Part shown: positions 10,896-20,800 of the stretch, in pieces | How the letters are laid out: each line of letters opens with the position of its first letter | Position numbering within the stretch: the stretch's first letter is position 1 | Assembly (NCBI GenBank): GCA_022264855.1 | Contig: JABYQU010000012.1 | Location: 248,001 to 312,000 of the forward strand | Source: Lenzites betulinus | Lineage: Eukaryota; Basidiomycota; Agaricomycetes; Polyporales; Polyporaceae | Direction: 5' to 3' | Length of the DNA: 64,000 nt | Made by a program: the position numbers and the translations under genes | The notes under the pieces: generated by a model | Databases searched by the model: none | What the model was told of the DNA's origin: nothing | Seen by the model: the letters and a program-made list of their open reading frames with translations, nothing else

Positions 10896-11066
10896 ATGCT
10901 CGCACTCCTCGTACTCCTCTGTCTCTACATTCTCGCCCTCTTCGCCATCTCCCTCGCAGCCATCGCCTACATCCTGCGAGAGTTCTCTCAACAACTACTC
11001 GAGAGGACCCTCCTCTCCAGGGACTACCCCCCCAAGAAGGACGACTTCAACGCATGGGGAACATAG
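10896..11066 (+). CDS. Element B small hydrophobic protein 1 (56 aa)
   Basis: ATG lies 8 bases after the integrase stop. The first ~28 residues are an uninterrupted hydrophobic stretch (MLALLVLLCLYILALFAISL onward), followed by a Leu-Arg-rich amphipathic part (REFSQQLLERT) and a charged tail. This is a predicted single-pass membrane peptide. Its stop overlaps the ATG of the next small ORF (shared ATGGGGAACATAG, 11054-11066). The two peptides have similar layouts and may be duplicates. I know no named family, and function is not assigned. Confidence 0.5.
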   Translation: MLALLVLLCLYILALFAISLAAIAYILREFSQQLLERTLLSRDYPPKKDDFNAWGT

Positions 11067-11269
11067 TCGCCATCCTCATCACCACCTTCACCGCTTTCCT
11101 CTTCGCTCTTGCCTTCCTCAGATACGTTTCTCAACTCTACTTCTCACTCCTCCAACACCTCCTCGACCACCGCGACCCACTCTCTCCCACCACCGTCGAA
11201 GACACTGCGACCAGCCATGGGGATGGAACTCCCATTCTCGCGCAATACCTGGGTCCCGACTCGGCCTAA
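11054..11269 (+). CDS. Element B small hydrophobic protein 2 (71 aa)
   Basis: N-terminal hydrophobic segment (VAILITTFTAFLFALAFL), then an amphipathic Leu/Tyr/Gln segment ending HLLDHRDP, then a polar tail. This layout parallels the 56-residue peptide upstream (LRYVSQ against LREFSQ). It overlaps the preceding ORF by 13 bases and the following zinc-knuckle ORF in another frame. A termination-reinitiation arrangement is possible but is inference. Confidence 0.45.
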   Translation: MGNIVAILITTFTAFLFALAFLRYVSQLYFSLLQHLLDHRDPLSPTTVEDTATSHGDGTPILAQYLGPDSA

Positions 11270-12188
11270 CACACCCGTTGAAGACACCGCCAATTACGTG
11301 TTCGTCGACGAAAACATCGCACCCACTCAATCGTCGAACTCGTCGGAGGAAACTCTTCACGAATCCGAAGCGGTACAATTGTCGGACCCACGGATAGAAG
11401 CTTTCGCTGTAGCTTATGCACGAGCCGTCGACACTCAAGACGAGCTCGAAGACATAGTCGACGAAACCCTTTCAAGACGCAACTACAACCTGTGGGTAGT
11501 GGTCAGTCAGGAGTTCTTCCAAAGGCGCGTAATCCGTCACCTCGAAGCAGTACAACAAGCGTTGGAGAATGTCCCTGGGGAAGAAGCGGCACACGCGCTT
11601 TACCACCTCGACGAAGGGATGCAGCACCTCTCGGACGCACGGGAGAACATTGACCATGCCCTCTCGTGGCCCACCAATCGACACCGCCTCCAACAGTACT
11701 TTGGACGAATCGTACCGGAACTTGGTGAACCAGAGCCAACCGAGCATCCGGGGGGTCCAGCATCGTCTCGACGAACACGCGCGCTATCCCCGGCCCCTGA
11801 AGCACGATATGTTCGACCTCGCCTCGAACAGATCCAGCCCCTACGACCTCGTCCCGACACCCCCAGACCCGTACCTTGGCAAGCACCACTGCCAATCCCT
11901 CCCCCACCGCAGCTATCAATCCCATTCTACGCCACTCCGGTACCTGTCGCTGCCGAAAACGCGACTACTAGCCGATACCCCATCCTCGACGCAATAGCCA
12001 ATGAACAGTTCTGCCTCAACTGCGTCATCGTCGGCCACGGAACGCTATACTGTCCCCAGAGACAGTGTCGTTGGTGCAGGATGTGGGGTGCAGGACATCT
12101 CGACGCGGACTGCCCTTGGTTCGGAACTGCGTCCCCTCGCTCTCCTCCGCGCTCACCGGAGACTCGACACTTCCGAGACAACATCTGA
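11217..12188 (+). CDS. Element B env-position ORF with tandem zinc knuckles
   Basis: The frame is open from 11109; ATG 11217 (MGMELPFS) gives 323 residues and the upstream ATG at 11109 gives 359. The middle third is predicted helical and acidic (EAFAVAYARAVDTQDELEDI, QEFFQRRVIRHLEAV). A Pro/Arg-rich linker follows. Near the C-terminus is a canonical CCHC knuckle, CLNCVIVGHGTLYC (CX2CX4HX4C), followed at once by a second Cys/His cluster, CRWCRMWGAGHLDADC (CX2CX6HX4C). This makes a nucleic-acid-binding role likely. It ends 39 bases before the 3' LTR. It is not homologous to a membrane Env as far as I can see. Confidence 0.6.
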   Translation: MGMELPFSRNTWVPTRPNTPVEDTANYVFVDENIAPTQSSNSSEETLHESEAVQLSDPRIEAFAVAYARAVDTQDELEDIVDETLSRRNYNLWVVVSQEFFQRRVIRHLEAVQQALENVPGEEAAHALYHLDEGMQHLSDARENIDHALSWPTNRHRLQQYFGRIVPELGEPEPTEHPGGPASSRRTRALSPAPEARYVRPRLEQIQPLRPRPDTPRPVPWQAPLPIPPPPQLSIPFYATPVPVAAENATTSRYPILDAIANEQFCLNCVIVGHGTLYCPQRQCRWCRMWGAGHLDADCPWFGTASPRSPPRSPETRHFRDNI

Positions 12189-12227
12189 AGAAGTCGAGGG
12201 CGACTTCCTACCATAGAAAGGGGGTTA

Positions 12228-12592
12228 TGTTACAACCGTACGTGCTTCAGTGACGGTTGGTCACACGATTATGTCTGGGATCGGTCACGGACTCTGCCTC
12301 GTGGTTACCATGTGTTTTGGATACGTGTTTCGGTGCCTCATGGCTACGGTGTGTTTCTGCTACGCGTTTCAGTACCTTATGGCTACGGTGTGGTTACCTG
12401 CAGGCTGCGCCTCATGGTTACAGAGTGTCTCACATGTATATATACGAGTAGGAGAGCTGAGGAGAACCTCAGCTCGACCTGGTTATCTATCGCCCTTCGA
12501 ACCTCCCCTCTGAACCTCGATCCCTCTGTGTGAAGCGAATAAGTCCCTGTGCTGAAAGCCTAACAAGCGAACCACTGGGCATCGTCTTAACA
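12228..12592 (+). repeat. Element B 3' LTR (365 bp)
   Basis: Matches 5253-5617 with no difference noticed. It is preceded by a purine-rich primer tract and followed by ATAGG (12593-12597), the second copy of the target duplication. Confidence 0.95.
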
Positions 12593-12597
12593 ATAGG

Positions 12598-14122
12598 ACA
12601 CCTGGGAACCAACAAAACCTTGTCATATATTCGACACTGGTTCTGGTGGCAGCGAATGACACGAGACGTCGAGTGATTCTGTAGTTCGTGCGGAGTCTGT
12701 CAGACCACAAAAGTGTCCAATCAGAAGCAGGCCGGCTTATTTCACAACTTGCCAATACCGACCCGGCCCTGGCAATCCATCTCTATGGATTTCGTTGGCC
12801 CATTTCCAAACTGTGACGGACTAGATTACCTATGGATCATAGTGTGCCGATTGTCTGGTATGACTCACCTGGTACCGGTGGTCACCACCATTCGTGCATC
12901 AGGACTAGCCTGGCTGTTCCTGAAAGATGTGGTTAGGCTACACGGCATCCCTGACTCCATCGTATCGGATAGGGACCCGAAGTTCACCTCCAAGTTCTGG
13001 AGAGAACTCCACCGACTCATGGGCGTAAAGCTTCTGATGTCCACCGCATTTCACCCGCAAACTGACGGGACGTCCGAACGAATGGTACGCACCGTATCGC
13101 AAATATTACGGTCATCCGTCCGACCCGACCAAACGGATTGGGCACGGCGTATCCCGATGGTGGAATTCGCTATCAATTCAAGCGTCAACGCAAGTACGGG
13201 CTACTCGCCGTTCGAATTGAACTCAGGATATATGCCTACGATGATGCGAGAACTGGCGCGCGAACCCGCACTACCCGGGGTGAAGGACTTCGCTGAACGC
13301 GCGATATCGCACCTGCGGGACGCTCATGACCATGTGATTGCTAGCAGGGTAAGCCAGACTCACTTCGCAAACCGAAACCGCCGCGAAGAAGACGACCCCG
13401 AGACCCCGGCGTTTGCGGTGGGGAAACAAGCCTACCTATCGACGGATAACATCAGCATCCCCAAAGGGAGAGCAAGGAAGCTCGTGCCGAAGTTCATCGG
13501 CCCGTACAAAATCACTCACGCTGATCCGAGCTCGTCGACGTACACGCTGGAGCTACCGCCTGACCTCCGAACCCGAGGAATTCATCCTACGTTTCACGTG
13601 TCCAGGCTACGTCGGCACGAGCCCAACGATGACGTACTATTCCCAAGCCGTGAGGTGGGAACATTCTATGACTTCGGGACGGACCCCGACCGAGAATATA
13701 TTGTCGACTCCATTGTAGCCCATGAATGGGCGGGCAACGTAGTAAGATTCCTAGTACAATGGGAGGACGGTGACAATACATGGGAGAACTGGGCAACCGT
13801 CAAAGACTTACAAGCAGTGGACGAATATTTCGACTTGCAAGGCGTGCGCGACTGGAGAGAACTACCGAAGTCGGCCCGCAGTAATCGACGGACAGTGTCG
13901 GCACGCACCGAAGCACCGTTGATGACAGACCAACGTACTGATAATCACCGTGCACCGCAAATACCGCGACCGCCGCCGTTGCAGCAGTCCGAGCAAGCAG
14001 CACACGACCGGTCACACGGTCAGCTGACCGCGACTGACCAGGCAACTCCGAATTCCCCGGAGGATATGGGCCGAGGCCGCCGTAACAAGCGCCCTTCCTG
14101 GAAACGGAAGGAAGGCGCTTAG
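12598..14122 (+). pseudogene. int: Element A Pol, 3' part: integrase and chromodomain
   Basis: Continues the element A pol frame after the element B insertion. It resumes with the GHLGTN half of the HHCC finger. An in-frame TGA at 12674-12676 lies where element C has a Lys codon, between the WFWW motif and the CxxC pair, so integrase cannot be made in full. Beyond it are SMDFVGPFP, SDRDPKFTS and TDGTSERMVR, giving the DDE triad. KGRARKLVPKFIGPY and HPTFHVSRL follow, then a chromodomain-like segment (YIVDSIVAHEW, VRFLVQWEDGDNTWE). CGA or AGA to TGA would explain the stop. No ATG start is required; GTG 12713 is just where an ORF caller would begin. Confidence 0.88.
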
Positions 14123-14257
14123 CAGATCGGACATTCAACCTAATCCGACTGACTGTCTAGGACGACCGATTAGGAACGGTGATCATTGGAACAGCGCCCA
14201 TTACCTATCACAGAAAAAACATCACAGCTACGCACTCGGATCTGCCCATCTGCTTCT

Positions 14258-16063
14258 ATGTACCACTCTGGCGGCCCCATGCGCCCTGTTTCTACACCGC
14301 CGACCACCCGCCGCCGGGAAGGCACCATCAACGATGGCTCCGACTACGGCAACCACGCCTACGAATACCTACTGGAGCCGGCGAACCGGAAACGCAGCCG
14401 CTCCCGCGGCCGAAGCCTGTCCCGCGACCCGCCCATGGCGCCCAACTGGACGCACGGCGGGCATGCCGGGCATGACCACCATAAACGCCGACACACGAGT
14501 CCGACCCAAGCGCCGCGCGGACGCGGGCCGCGCATGACGGAGTCGCGCCGGCTCGACGATCAATTCTCCGCGGCTAAGGACACTGCATACAAGCGCGGCT
14601 GGAGCGCGTGCTTCGACAAGTACAAGAAAACGATAAACGACGCAGAGACGAATCAAGAGGAGGTCTACCGACTCCGCGAGCAGATCCGGTCAGTACACGG
14701 CGAGTTACAAGAGGCGCGAGCAGCGATACAGCATGAAGAACGCCGCACACGCGAAGCTGAACGTGTCGCGAACGCCGCCCAACTGCGTCTGAAAGCCCGC
14801 AAGACGCGCAGGATCCCGCATGCGAGCGCATACGATGCAGACATCGTTATGGGCGACGCCGCGCCCCCGGGACGCACCTCCCGAGACTCCGCACATGCAC
14901 CACCCTATTCCCAAGCTAAGGGCTATTACAACCCCCAACCTGGAATTGCGGAAGTGGCGGCGCATACGTACACCGACCCCGACAGAACGAAACATGCTCT
15001 TACTCGTGATTCGACTGCAGCGTCGAATCAGAAAGGGGAGGAACCTGCGGATAACATGACGCGCGCGCCATCCAACGCCAACGTCAAGAAGATAACCCCG
15101 AACGCGTGGACGAAAGCCTACAAGCCGAAGGCCGTCCCAATCACCGACCAATTCGTCATGGTTCCTCGCTACGACCACGTACCAGAGAGCTTCGAAGAAC
15201 TCGAGCGCATCCATCGCAAAGCCCTCGCACCGCACGGCGCTATCGCGGTGTATCAACTTATCCAGTGGAAGCAGACCGCGATGGAGAAGAAGGGTTACGG
15301 ATTTGCGCTCGCCGCCCCGGATCGATGGCTGCAACAATGGGAGGTACCGCTATGGTTTGTCGACCAACACGACGAACTTCGCGGTTCTCTCGATTGCCAT
15401 GTCATGACGCCGCCAACATGGCACCACCCCCTCATCCATTGGTTCAGACACTACGACGCCAACAGAACGTCTATGCGCAAAGGGTTCCGGCGACACCCTG
15501 ATGGACGGCCGGACTTGCCGTCGATCGAGGGACTATACCTTGCGGCATTGCTCGCCTTAGACGAATTCAGCGAGCGCATCGGGCCCGACATGGCGGTCGT
15601 CAACACTCTCGCCGGCCTTCTCGTTAGCCCCGCCGCATACGAGGCCACGCTCGCTCGCCTACAACTGGAACCCGGCCTCGACTTGCACATCCTCCCATAC
15701 GATGGACCACGCCCTGCATCAGCCGACGCACTGTGCCGGCACCTCGCAATGTGTGGCCTGACGCCTTGGGACGTTCGCCAGTCCCTCAGCGAGTGGGCCG
15801 CCGCCTACCTGGCATCAAATGGGAAGTCCAATCGGACTTCCGTCGAGACACCAACGCCTTCCCCGGTCGTGACCAGCTCGCCGACGTCTGCCTCGACGCT
15901 GGACGTCAACACACCCGCTACGGAGCCCGCTAACATGAGCGCGTTGCAGGGAACTACGACTGTCGAGCCGTCCAACGTTCCGCTTCCCGATGGAGACGAC
16001 ATGGACCTCGACGAGATAGCGTCCCCCGGGGACGATGATAGTCACTCCGCCGTAAGTGCATGA
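14258..16063 (+). CDS. Element A env-position ORF (coiled coil plus globular C-terminal domain)
   Basis: Starts at ATG 14258, 136 bases after the integrase stop, and is intact at 601 residues. It has a basic Arg/Ser-rich N-terminus, then a heptad-like charged stretch (about residues 125-205, with REQIRSVHGELQEAR and HEERRTREAERV) predicted as coiled coil. A compact region of about 220 residues follows, rich in Trp, His and Leu (ALAPHGAIAVYQLIQWKQ, WHHPLIHWFRHY, LYLAALLALDEF), and then a Ser/Thr/Pro tail. No signal peptide or transmembrane segment is apparent, so it is unlike a classical Env. Its position and layout, coiled coil then globular domain, match the element C ORF at 24767-27134. Function is unknown. 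Confidence 0.65.
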   Translation: MYHSGGPMRPVSTPPTTRRREGTINDGSDYGNHAYEYLLEPANRKRSRSRGRSLSRDPPMAPNWTHGGHAGHDHHKRRHTSPTQAPRGRGPRMTESRRLDDQFSAAKDTAYKRGWSACFDKYKKTINDAETNQEEVYRLREQIRSVHGELQEARAAIQHEERRTREAERVANAAQLRLKARKTRRIPHASAYDADIVMGDAAPPGRTSRDSAHAPPYSQAKGYYNPQPGIAEVAAHTYTDPDRTKHALTRDSTAASNQKGEEPADNMTRAPSNANVKKITPNAWTKAYKPKAVPITDQFVMVPRYDHVPESFEELERIHRKALAPHGAIAVYQLIQWKQTAMEKKGYGFALAAPDRWLQQWEVPLWFVDQHDELRGSLDCHVMTPPTWHHPLIHWFRHYDANRTSMRKGFRRHPDGRPDLPSIEGLYLAALLALDEFSERIGPDMAVVNTLAGLLVSPAAYEATLARLQLEPGLDLHILPYDGPRPASADALCRHLAMCGLTPWDVRQSLSEWAAAYLASNGKSNRTSVETPTPSPVVTSSPTSASTLDVNTPATEPANMSALQGTTTVEPSNVPLPDGDDMDLDEIASPGDDDSHSAVSA

Positions 16064-16105
16064 ACCTGAATCCTCGTTTCCCACCTTCGTTCGTATAGCC
16101 ATTAT

Positions 16106-16272
16106 CAGGCGTTATAACCTGCAACTATACTTGTTACCGTTTTGTGAGGGTATAACAACCCATTCTCGTTAACCACCAGGGTATTACAACCCCCTCGACT
16201 ACGTCTTGTAAACTACCAGGGTATAACAACCCATGACTCCTGTTCCAATTACCATCAGGGCTATAACAACCC
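16106..16272 (+). repeat. Element A 3' untranslated iterons (GGGTATAACAACCC type)
   Basis: Four copies of AGGGTATAACAACCC or one-to-two-base variants begin at about 16147, 16178, 16218 and 16257. A looser copy (GGCGTTATAACCTGCAAC) lies at 16108-16125. Spacing is 32, 40 and 39 bases. Each unit is itself partly palindromic (GGGT...ACCC). They lie between the extra ORF and the polypurine tract. Confidence 0.6.
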
Positions 16273-16311
16273 AATTGTGCTATTGCTCGATTTACGGATC
16301 GCGTGTGCGAT

Positions 16312-16515
16312 CCAAGGGGGGAGGGTGTAAGAGGGTAGTTATTAAGCGCTCTACCTTATGTAATGTCCGGCGTCTGCCGGCCTGCAGCTTAGTAGAGGCC
16401 GCTCGTTACTCGAGCGACCTCACCTCTCTTCCTCACTTCTGTACTATTGCTTTAGCTTAGAGTTATTATACTCGGTTCTGAGCATCTCGGGCGTGACCTA
16501 GGGCGGTGACTTACA
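16312..16515 (+). repeat. Element A polypurine tract and 3' LTR (LTR 16326-16515, 190 bp)
   Basis: CCAAGGGGGGAGGG at 16312-16325 is followed by TGTAAGAGGG, and the LTR ends GACTTACA at 16515. The inverted ends TGTAAG/CTTACA are the same as in element C (TGTAAG...CTTACA). The partner LTR is outside the window, so length and end are inferred from the ends and the tract. Bases 16516-16520 (GGTAA) would be the target duplication. Confidence 0.75.
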
Positions 16516-17090
16516 GGTAAACTCAGCGCCCAATGCCGATGACAGCGAGCTCGACGGTTGCTTGCAGCTGACGTGGCCGCTACATAGGGACGACGTTGAG
16601 TGAATGGCTGATACTATACATACTAGACATATTTGGGTCGCCGTATTGACGTTTTTATGGAGCTTGGCACATGGATTTGCGGATGAAGACAGCGAAGGGA
16701 GGGTCGGCCCAGAGGGCAAGTGGTGGAAGACATGAGAGAGGGAGCTGACGTGGCCCTCGTCAGAAACGACAAGTACGAGACGCCCGTTCACGTGAACGGC
16801 ATCATCGGCCGACGGCACGGCGGCACTGATGCTCAGCGCCATCGTGGGAGCTAACTTCCTGAAGCATTTGCAGTCTGGGTTGGGGTCACGCAAGCGCCCC
16901 CAGCAACGAGCCCCTGGGCGGCATCATCTTAAGGGCAACACAGATCAATCTCAAAGTATCTTAAGAGACATTTCCCTGAAGAGCATCTCACTTACACCTT
17001 AACCGCATCACAAGATTTCCATCTCAAATTATTTCAAGAGTGCTCTCCCTTAAGAATGTTTAAAAATGCCCGTTGGCCGTGTACACAGGC
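16516..17090. repeat. Dispersed repeat, copy 1
   Basis: The segment from about 16663 to 17083 matches 28681-29106 with few differences. An upstream block (TTGCTTGCAGCTGA...) at about 16556-16650 matches 28137-28210 more weakly. Copy 2 has roughly 450 extra bases between the two blocks. A minus-strand reading frame of about 80 codons and a plus-strand one of about 70 are preserved in both copies, but neither resembles a family I know. The segment ends in the shared GCCCGTTGGCCGTGTACA and then diverges. Confidence 0.7.
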
Positions 17091-17426
17091 AGAGCAAAAT
17101 CTATGAATCTTCTTAAGAGATCAGACCTTTGAGATACCCCCCAGGAATTTTTAAGACGATCACGTTTGGAGGCCCTGGAGACGATCTTAAGAGCGGCCGA
17201 TTCTTAAGACCACCTTAAGGTCGGATCACGAGATCTCGCTATATTTGGCCGAAGCAACGGCCGGGGTTGGGCCAGATTGAGCAGGTTCCGGGCACTCCCG
17301 ATGCCTTTTGTGGTCATTTCCATCCATTGCAGCGCCAGCCGGAATATACTGGACCGGGCAACAAACATATATATTATCTGAACTAATCTACGATACATGA
17401 CTTGTACAAAGCGCTTTCTATTGACG
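17091..17426. other. Non-coding stretch with clustered CTTAAG motifs
   Basis: No gene recognised. Counting from the end of the repeat, CTTAAG occurs at 16928, 16960, 17049, 17112, 17186, 17203 and 17214. The last five bases (TGACG, 17422-17426) are the left target duplication of element C. Confidence 0.5.
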
Positions 17427-17722
17427 TGTAAGGAGCGCGTATCCTGCGCTCCTACAGGATCCTTTAGTTGTGCGAAACGCACAACTAAAATATACGGAAT
17501 CGGACCATACGTACACGCGCGCATATTAGCGCGCGGATAACCGCATGTATGTACTGCCACCGCGTACGGTGTCCCGAGTATTCGGAACTCGGGCGCCTGG
17601 TGGAGGGTAAGTCCTTACTACCCTCCACCATCCCTACGAGTACGCCGAGCCCAAATACGAGCCCGGACCAGAGTACCCAAGGGATAGGAGCCCAGTAAGG
17701 CACCTACCCCGTCATTCTTACA
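17427..17722 (+). repeat. Element C 5' LTR (296 bp), hairpin-rich
   Basis: Begins TGTAAGGAGCG and ends CATTCTTACA. It contains at least four perfect inverted repeats: GGAGCGC/GCGCTCC, TTTAGTTGTGCG/CGCACAACTAAA with an AAA loop (17463-17489), CCCGAGT/ACTCGGG, and GGTGGAGGGTA/TACCCTCCACC (17599-17629). Confidence 0.95.
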
Positions 17723-17827
17723 CTTTTTTACTCTCCGTGATACTTACACGCCCATATTTGGGGCTCGACGTTACCACGTCATCAATCATCAACAACATCT
17801 GCCATAAACAACTCGACATCCTTCCAA

Positions 17828-20800
17828 ATGGAAGAATCCGCGCCAGGTTCCGGAAGCAAGCGGCCGAGTAGGCCTAATTCCCCCCCGCGAGCTTCTTCCC
17901 TCCCGCCACGCACTGATATCGGTGCTGGCGTGCCACGTCGCAACACCCCCCCCGTGCCAGTGTACTCACACCCGCATGCGGGCGCGCGACGGACTCGGAA
18001 CGTAACTTCGCGTTCCGAGAATGTAAACGTGCCGGTCGAGACGACCGTACGCCCCGCAGCGAACGTTTCTCGTGCTCCGTCAAGAGCTCACTCGCATACG
18101 AGTGTTATGCCCCCTCCAGCGACTCGGACAGGCCCGCCGTCTATGCGCGCGGATTCCCCGTCGTTGGAATACGTCAGCCAACCACGTAGTATCGTGGTTG
18201 GCTCAGTACGAGGCCCGGAATCGCCGCGGCCAGCGGCGAGTCAATTGCCGAGGTCAGCAAGTAGGAGTTCCCAGCTGTCGCTAGACTCGAAAGGTCTAGC
18301 GAAGGTCAGCAAACGGTGGCAAGGCGTTCGCGACCGACATCGTCGCGACTCCCTTGCCCCATCAACCTCGCTCGAGCTGCTCAGCGCACTGCAGCGGTCT
18401 GCAACCCGGTTCCGCGAATTACGGAACCAGATATTGGACGCAGAAGACGAGCTGGCTGGCCACATTACAGGCCTGACCATATTACATGGATCCGACGGGC
18501 AAGGACCGAATAGGTCCGAAATGGACAGCGATGTCGAGCTGCCAGCAGGTGAAGCTGCTGGCGACGAACACGAGGTCGAAGACGAGCTACTCGGATACGA
18601 GTCAGCCCCAGATCTCGAGGCGGAAATGGACGAACAGCGTCGCTGGGAAGCCAGCCGACGCGAACGACTGAAGAAGGCTGGACTCAGTGAATCCGACATA
18701 GAACGTAGACGTTCGCAGCCGGCGTTTGAGTCGACACCGAGACCTATCGGTCAAGGCGGAGCATCGAATGCGATGCCTCGCAGGAACGTAGTGTTCGACC
18801 CGGAGGAACCGCGTTACGGTTCCATATCCAGGACGAACGCCTGGCCCGACGCGGCCGCGCCTCTTACCAGAGGCCTGAATGCCGCGGGAGTTACGGGCCC
18901 TACGCTTCCTCCTGCAATGCCAGGACTACGACCTCGTCGGTCGATGGCCCCTTCAGCCATGGGCGGGATGCACTACGCCCGCCCCGATAATGAGCGCGAT
19001 GCCAACACGGCACATGATGTACCCGAGTTGGTGTATACGGGTCCCAGTCCTATCGCGCGAGATAGTTTTGGCGTCCAGCGATTGCTGGACATGATTGAGG
19101 AGATGGTAAGCGAGGAGGCTACCTCTCCTCCCCCAGCCTATCTCAAGATGTCCAAGTTGCCGCCGCCGAAATCGTACGACGGCAAAGACAATCTGGACGA
19201 GTTCGAGCTGTGGCTCCGCGGGCTACTGGAGTATTTCCATACTCTCCGCATCACCGGAGACAGTATGGATGCAGACAGGTTACGTCTGCTCAGCTCGAGT
19301 CTCACGGACGAGGCGGCGCTGTGGTTTTACAACACGGTGCAGTCCACTTCTCGCGAGAAGAGAAACTGGCTCTTCTCCGAGGCCGTAATCGGGCTGTTCC
19401 GCCGGTTTATCCATCGGGATAATTACCTCTACGCGGCCCAGCAATTTGAACGTCTGAAATACGACGCTAGCAAGGGAGGAGTAGCCGCTCTGTATGAACG
19501 GCTACTATACATATCCGACAGGATGTGGGAGCGCCCTTCACGATACCAGATGAGGACCAAGTTCCTTGACGCATTGCCCGAGAGTTTCGAGCATGTGATA
19601 GCGGTAGTTAACGGCTTATCCGTTAAATACAATACCTTGACCGACCTGTACCATGCTGCTCTGGATATCGAGCAGAATACGCGCGCTATGCAGATGCGCC
19701 GGCGTGCCCGTGAAGGCCATAATACGGTCGCTTCAACTACGGTGACGCGCCCTACGAAGGACCTCTCCACTCGGAGGAAGCAAACTGCTCCTCCGAGTAA
19801 ACCGACGCAACCTACGTCGGTCTCACGGCCTGCGCACTACGCGGCTAAGCCTGCCGAACAAGGACGGCCTCGCACCGGAGGTCCGTCTGGGGACAAGACA
19901 CGTAACGTGCCTCACCCGAACAATCGTCCCAACGGAAAGCAGGCCGCCACCAAAGCAGCGCAGACTTGCTATTCGTGTGGACAGATCGGACATTTCGCGT
20001 CCGATCCAGTCTGTCCGAATGCGGGCAAACGCGACCACTCCGGTCCTCGCATGTTTGCTCAACGAGTATTGGACGATACGTCCGACCATGAACAGGCCGC
20101 GCACGACGAGCAAGTCGGCGTGGCCGATGACCATGTACCCGAACCAGAGGAGGATGAAGCTCTGGTAGAGGACGAACCCGACCTGCAAGTCGTAGGGGAT
20201 TACCCTCAGTCAGAATATGGCTGGGGAGGATCTCAGTATGAATCAGAGCACGAAGAAGTGTTCGACACCAATGATCACTACGATCAATTGGAGTTCGCAG
20301 GAATGCGCATAGAACCTTTGGCCGATGACGTATCGGATACGATACACATCCACAGCATGGCAGTAGGGCAAGACCGCGCTGCGAGACATGCGTGGATGTA
20401 TGACGCCAAAGTACGGCGCATCGAGGACCCGCAGGCACAACCAGCACGTACGCTGGATACGCAACGCACGTTATGTGCCGAGCTCCCGATCAACGGAGTC
20501 AAGGGCTTAGTGCTCTTTGACTCCGGATGCACCACGGACTCTATCACTCCGGAGTTCGCATATTTGTGCAAGGCAAGTCGTATCGACTTGAAGGAGCCAA
20601 TGGGCCTACAGTTGGGCACCAAAGGCAGCCGCACGAAGATAAACTTCGGGGCTCAAGCGTCAATAGCGCTCGGAAATATATGCGAAACGCATTATTTCGA
20701 CGTCGTGGATATTGACAAATACGATGCCATATTAGGCACCGTATTCTGTCGTCAATATGGCGTTGTTCTCGACTTCGCGAAGAACCGAGTAGTGATGAAT

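Larger units (their letters stand above)
5253..12592 (+). mobile_element. Element B: Ty3/gypsy chromovirus nested in element A
   Basis: Complete 7.34-kb element bounded by two 365-bp LTRs with no difference that I could see, flanked by ATAGG on both sides. Internal order: AUG-free leader, gag with CCHC knuckle, protease-RT-RNase H, integrase with chromodomain, two small membrane peptides, a zinc-knuckle ORF, then a purine tract (agaaaggggg at 12215-12224) before the right LTR. No primer binding site starting with TGG is visible just after the left LTR, so the primer is unresolved. Indistinguishable LTRs mean a recent insertion. Two frame changes lie in the coding region, at the Gag/Pol boundary and before integrase. 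Confidence 0.95.
1..16515 (+). mobile_element. Element A: Ty3/gypsy chromovirus, 5' truncated by window edge, split by element B
   Basis: LTR retrotransposon in the order gag-protease, RT-RNase H, integrase-chromodomain, extra ORF, polypurine tract, 3' LTR. The 5' LTR lies outside the window because the gag frame is already open at base 1. Bases 5253-12597 are a later insertion (element B plus one copy of its target duplication). When that segment is set aside the pol frame continues in phase, since 7345 bases are removed and the downstream frame matches. The copy is not autonomous: besides the insertion it has an in-frame TGA at 12674-12676 in the integrase zinc finger. RT, integrase and chromodomain are clearly related to those of element C, and both LTRs share TGTAAG...CTTACA ends. 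It is the oldest element here by nesting order. Confidence 0.93.
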
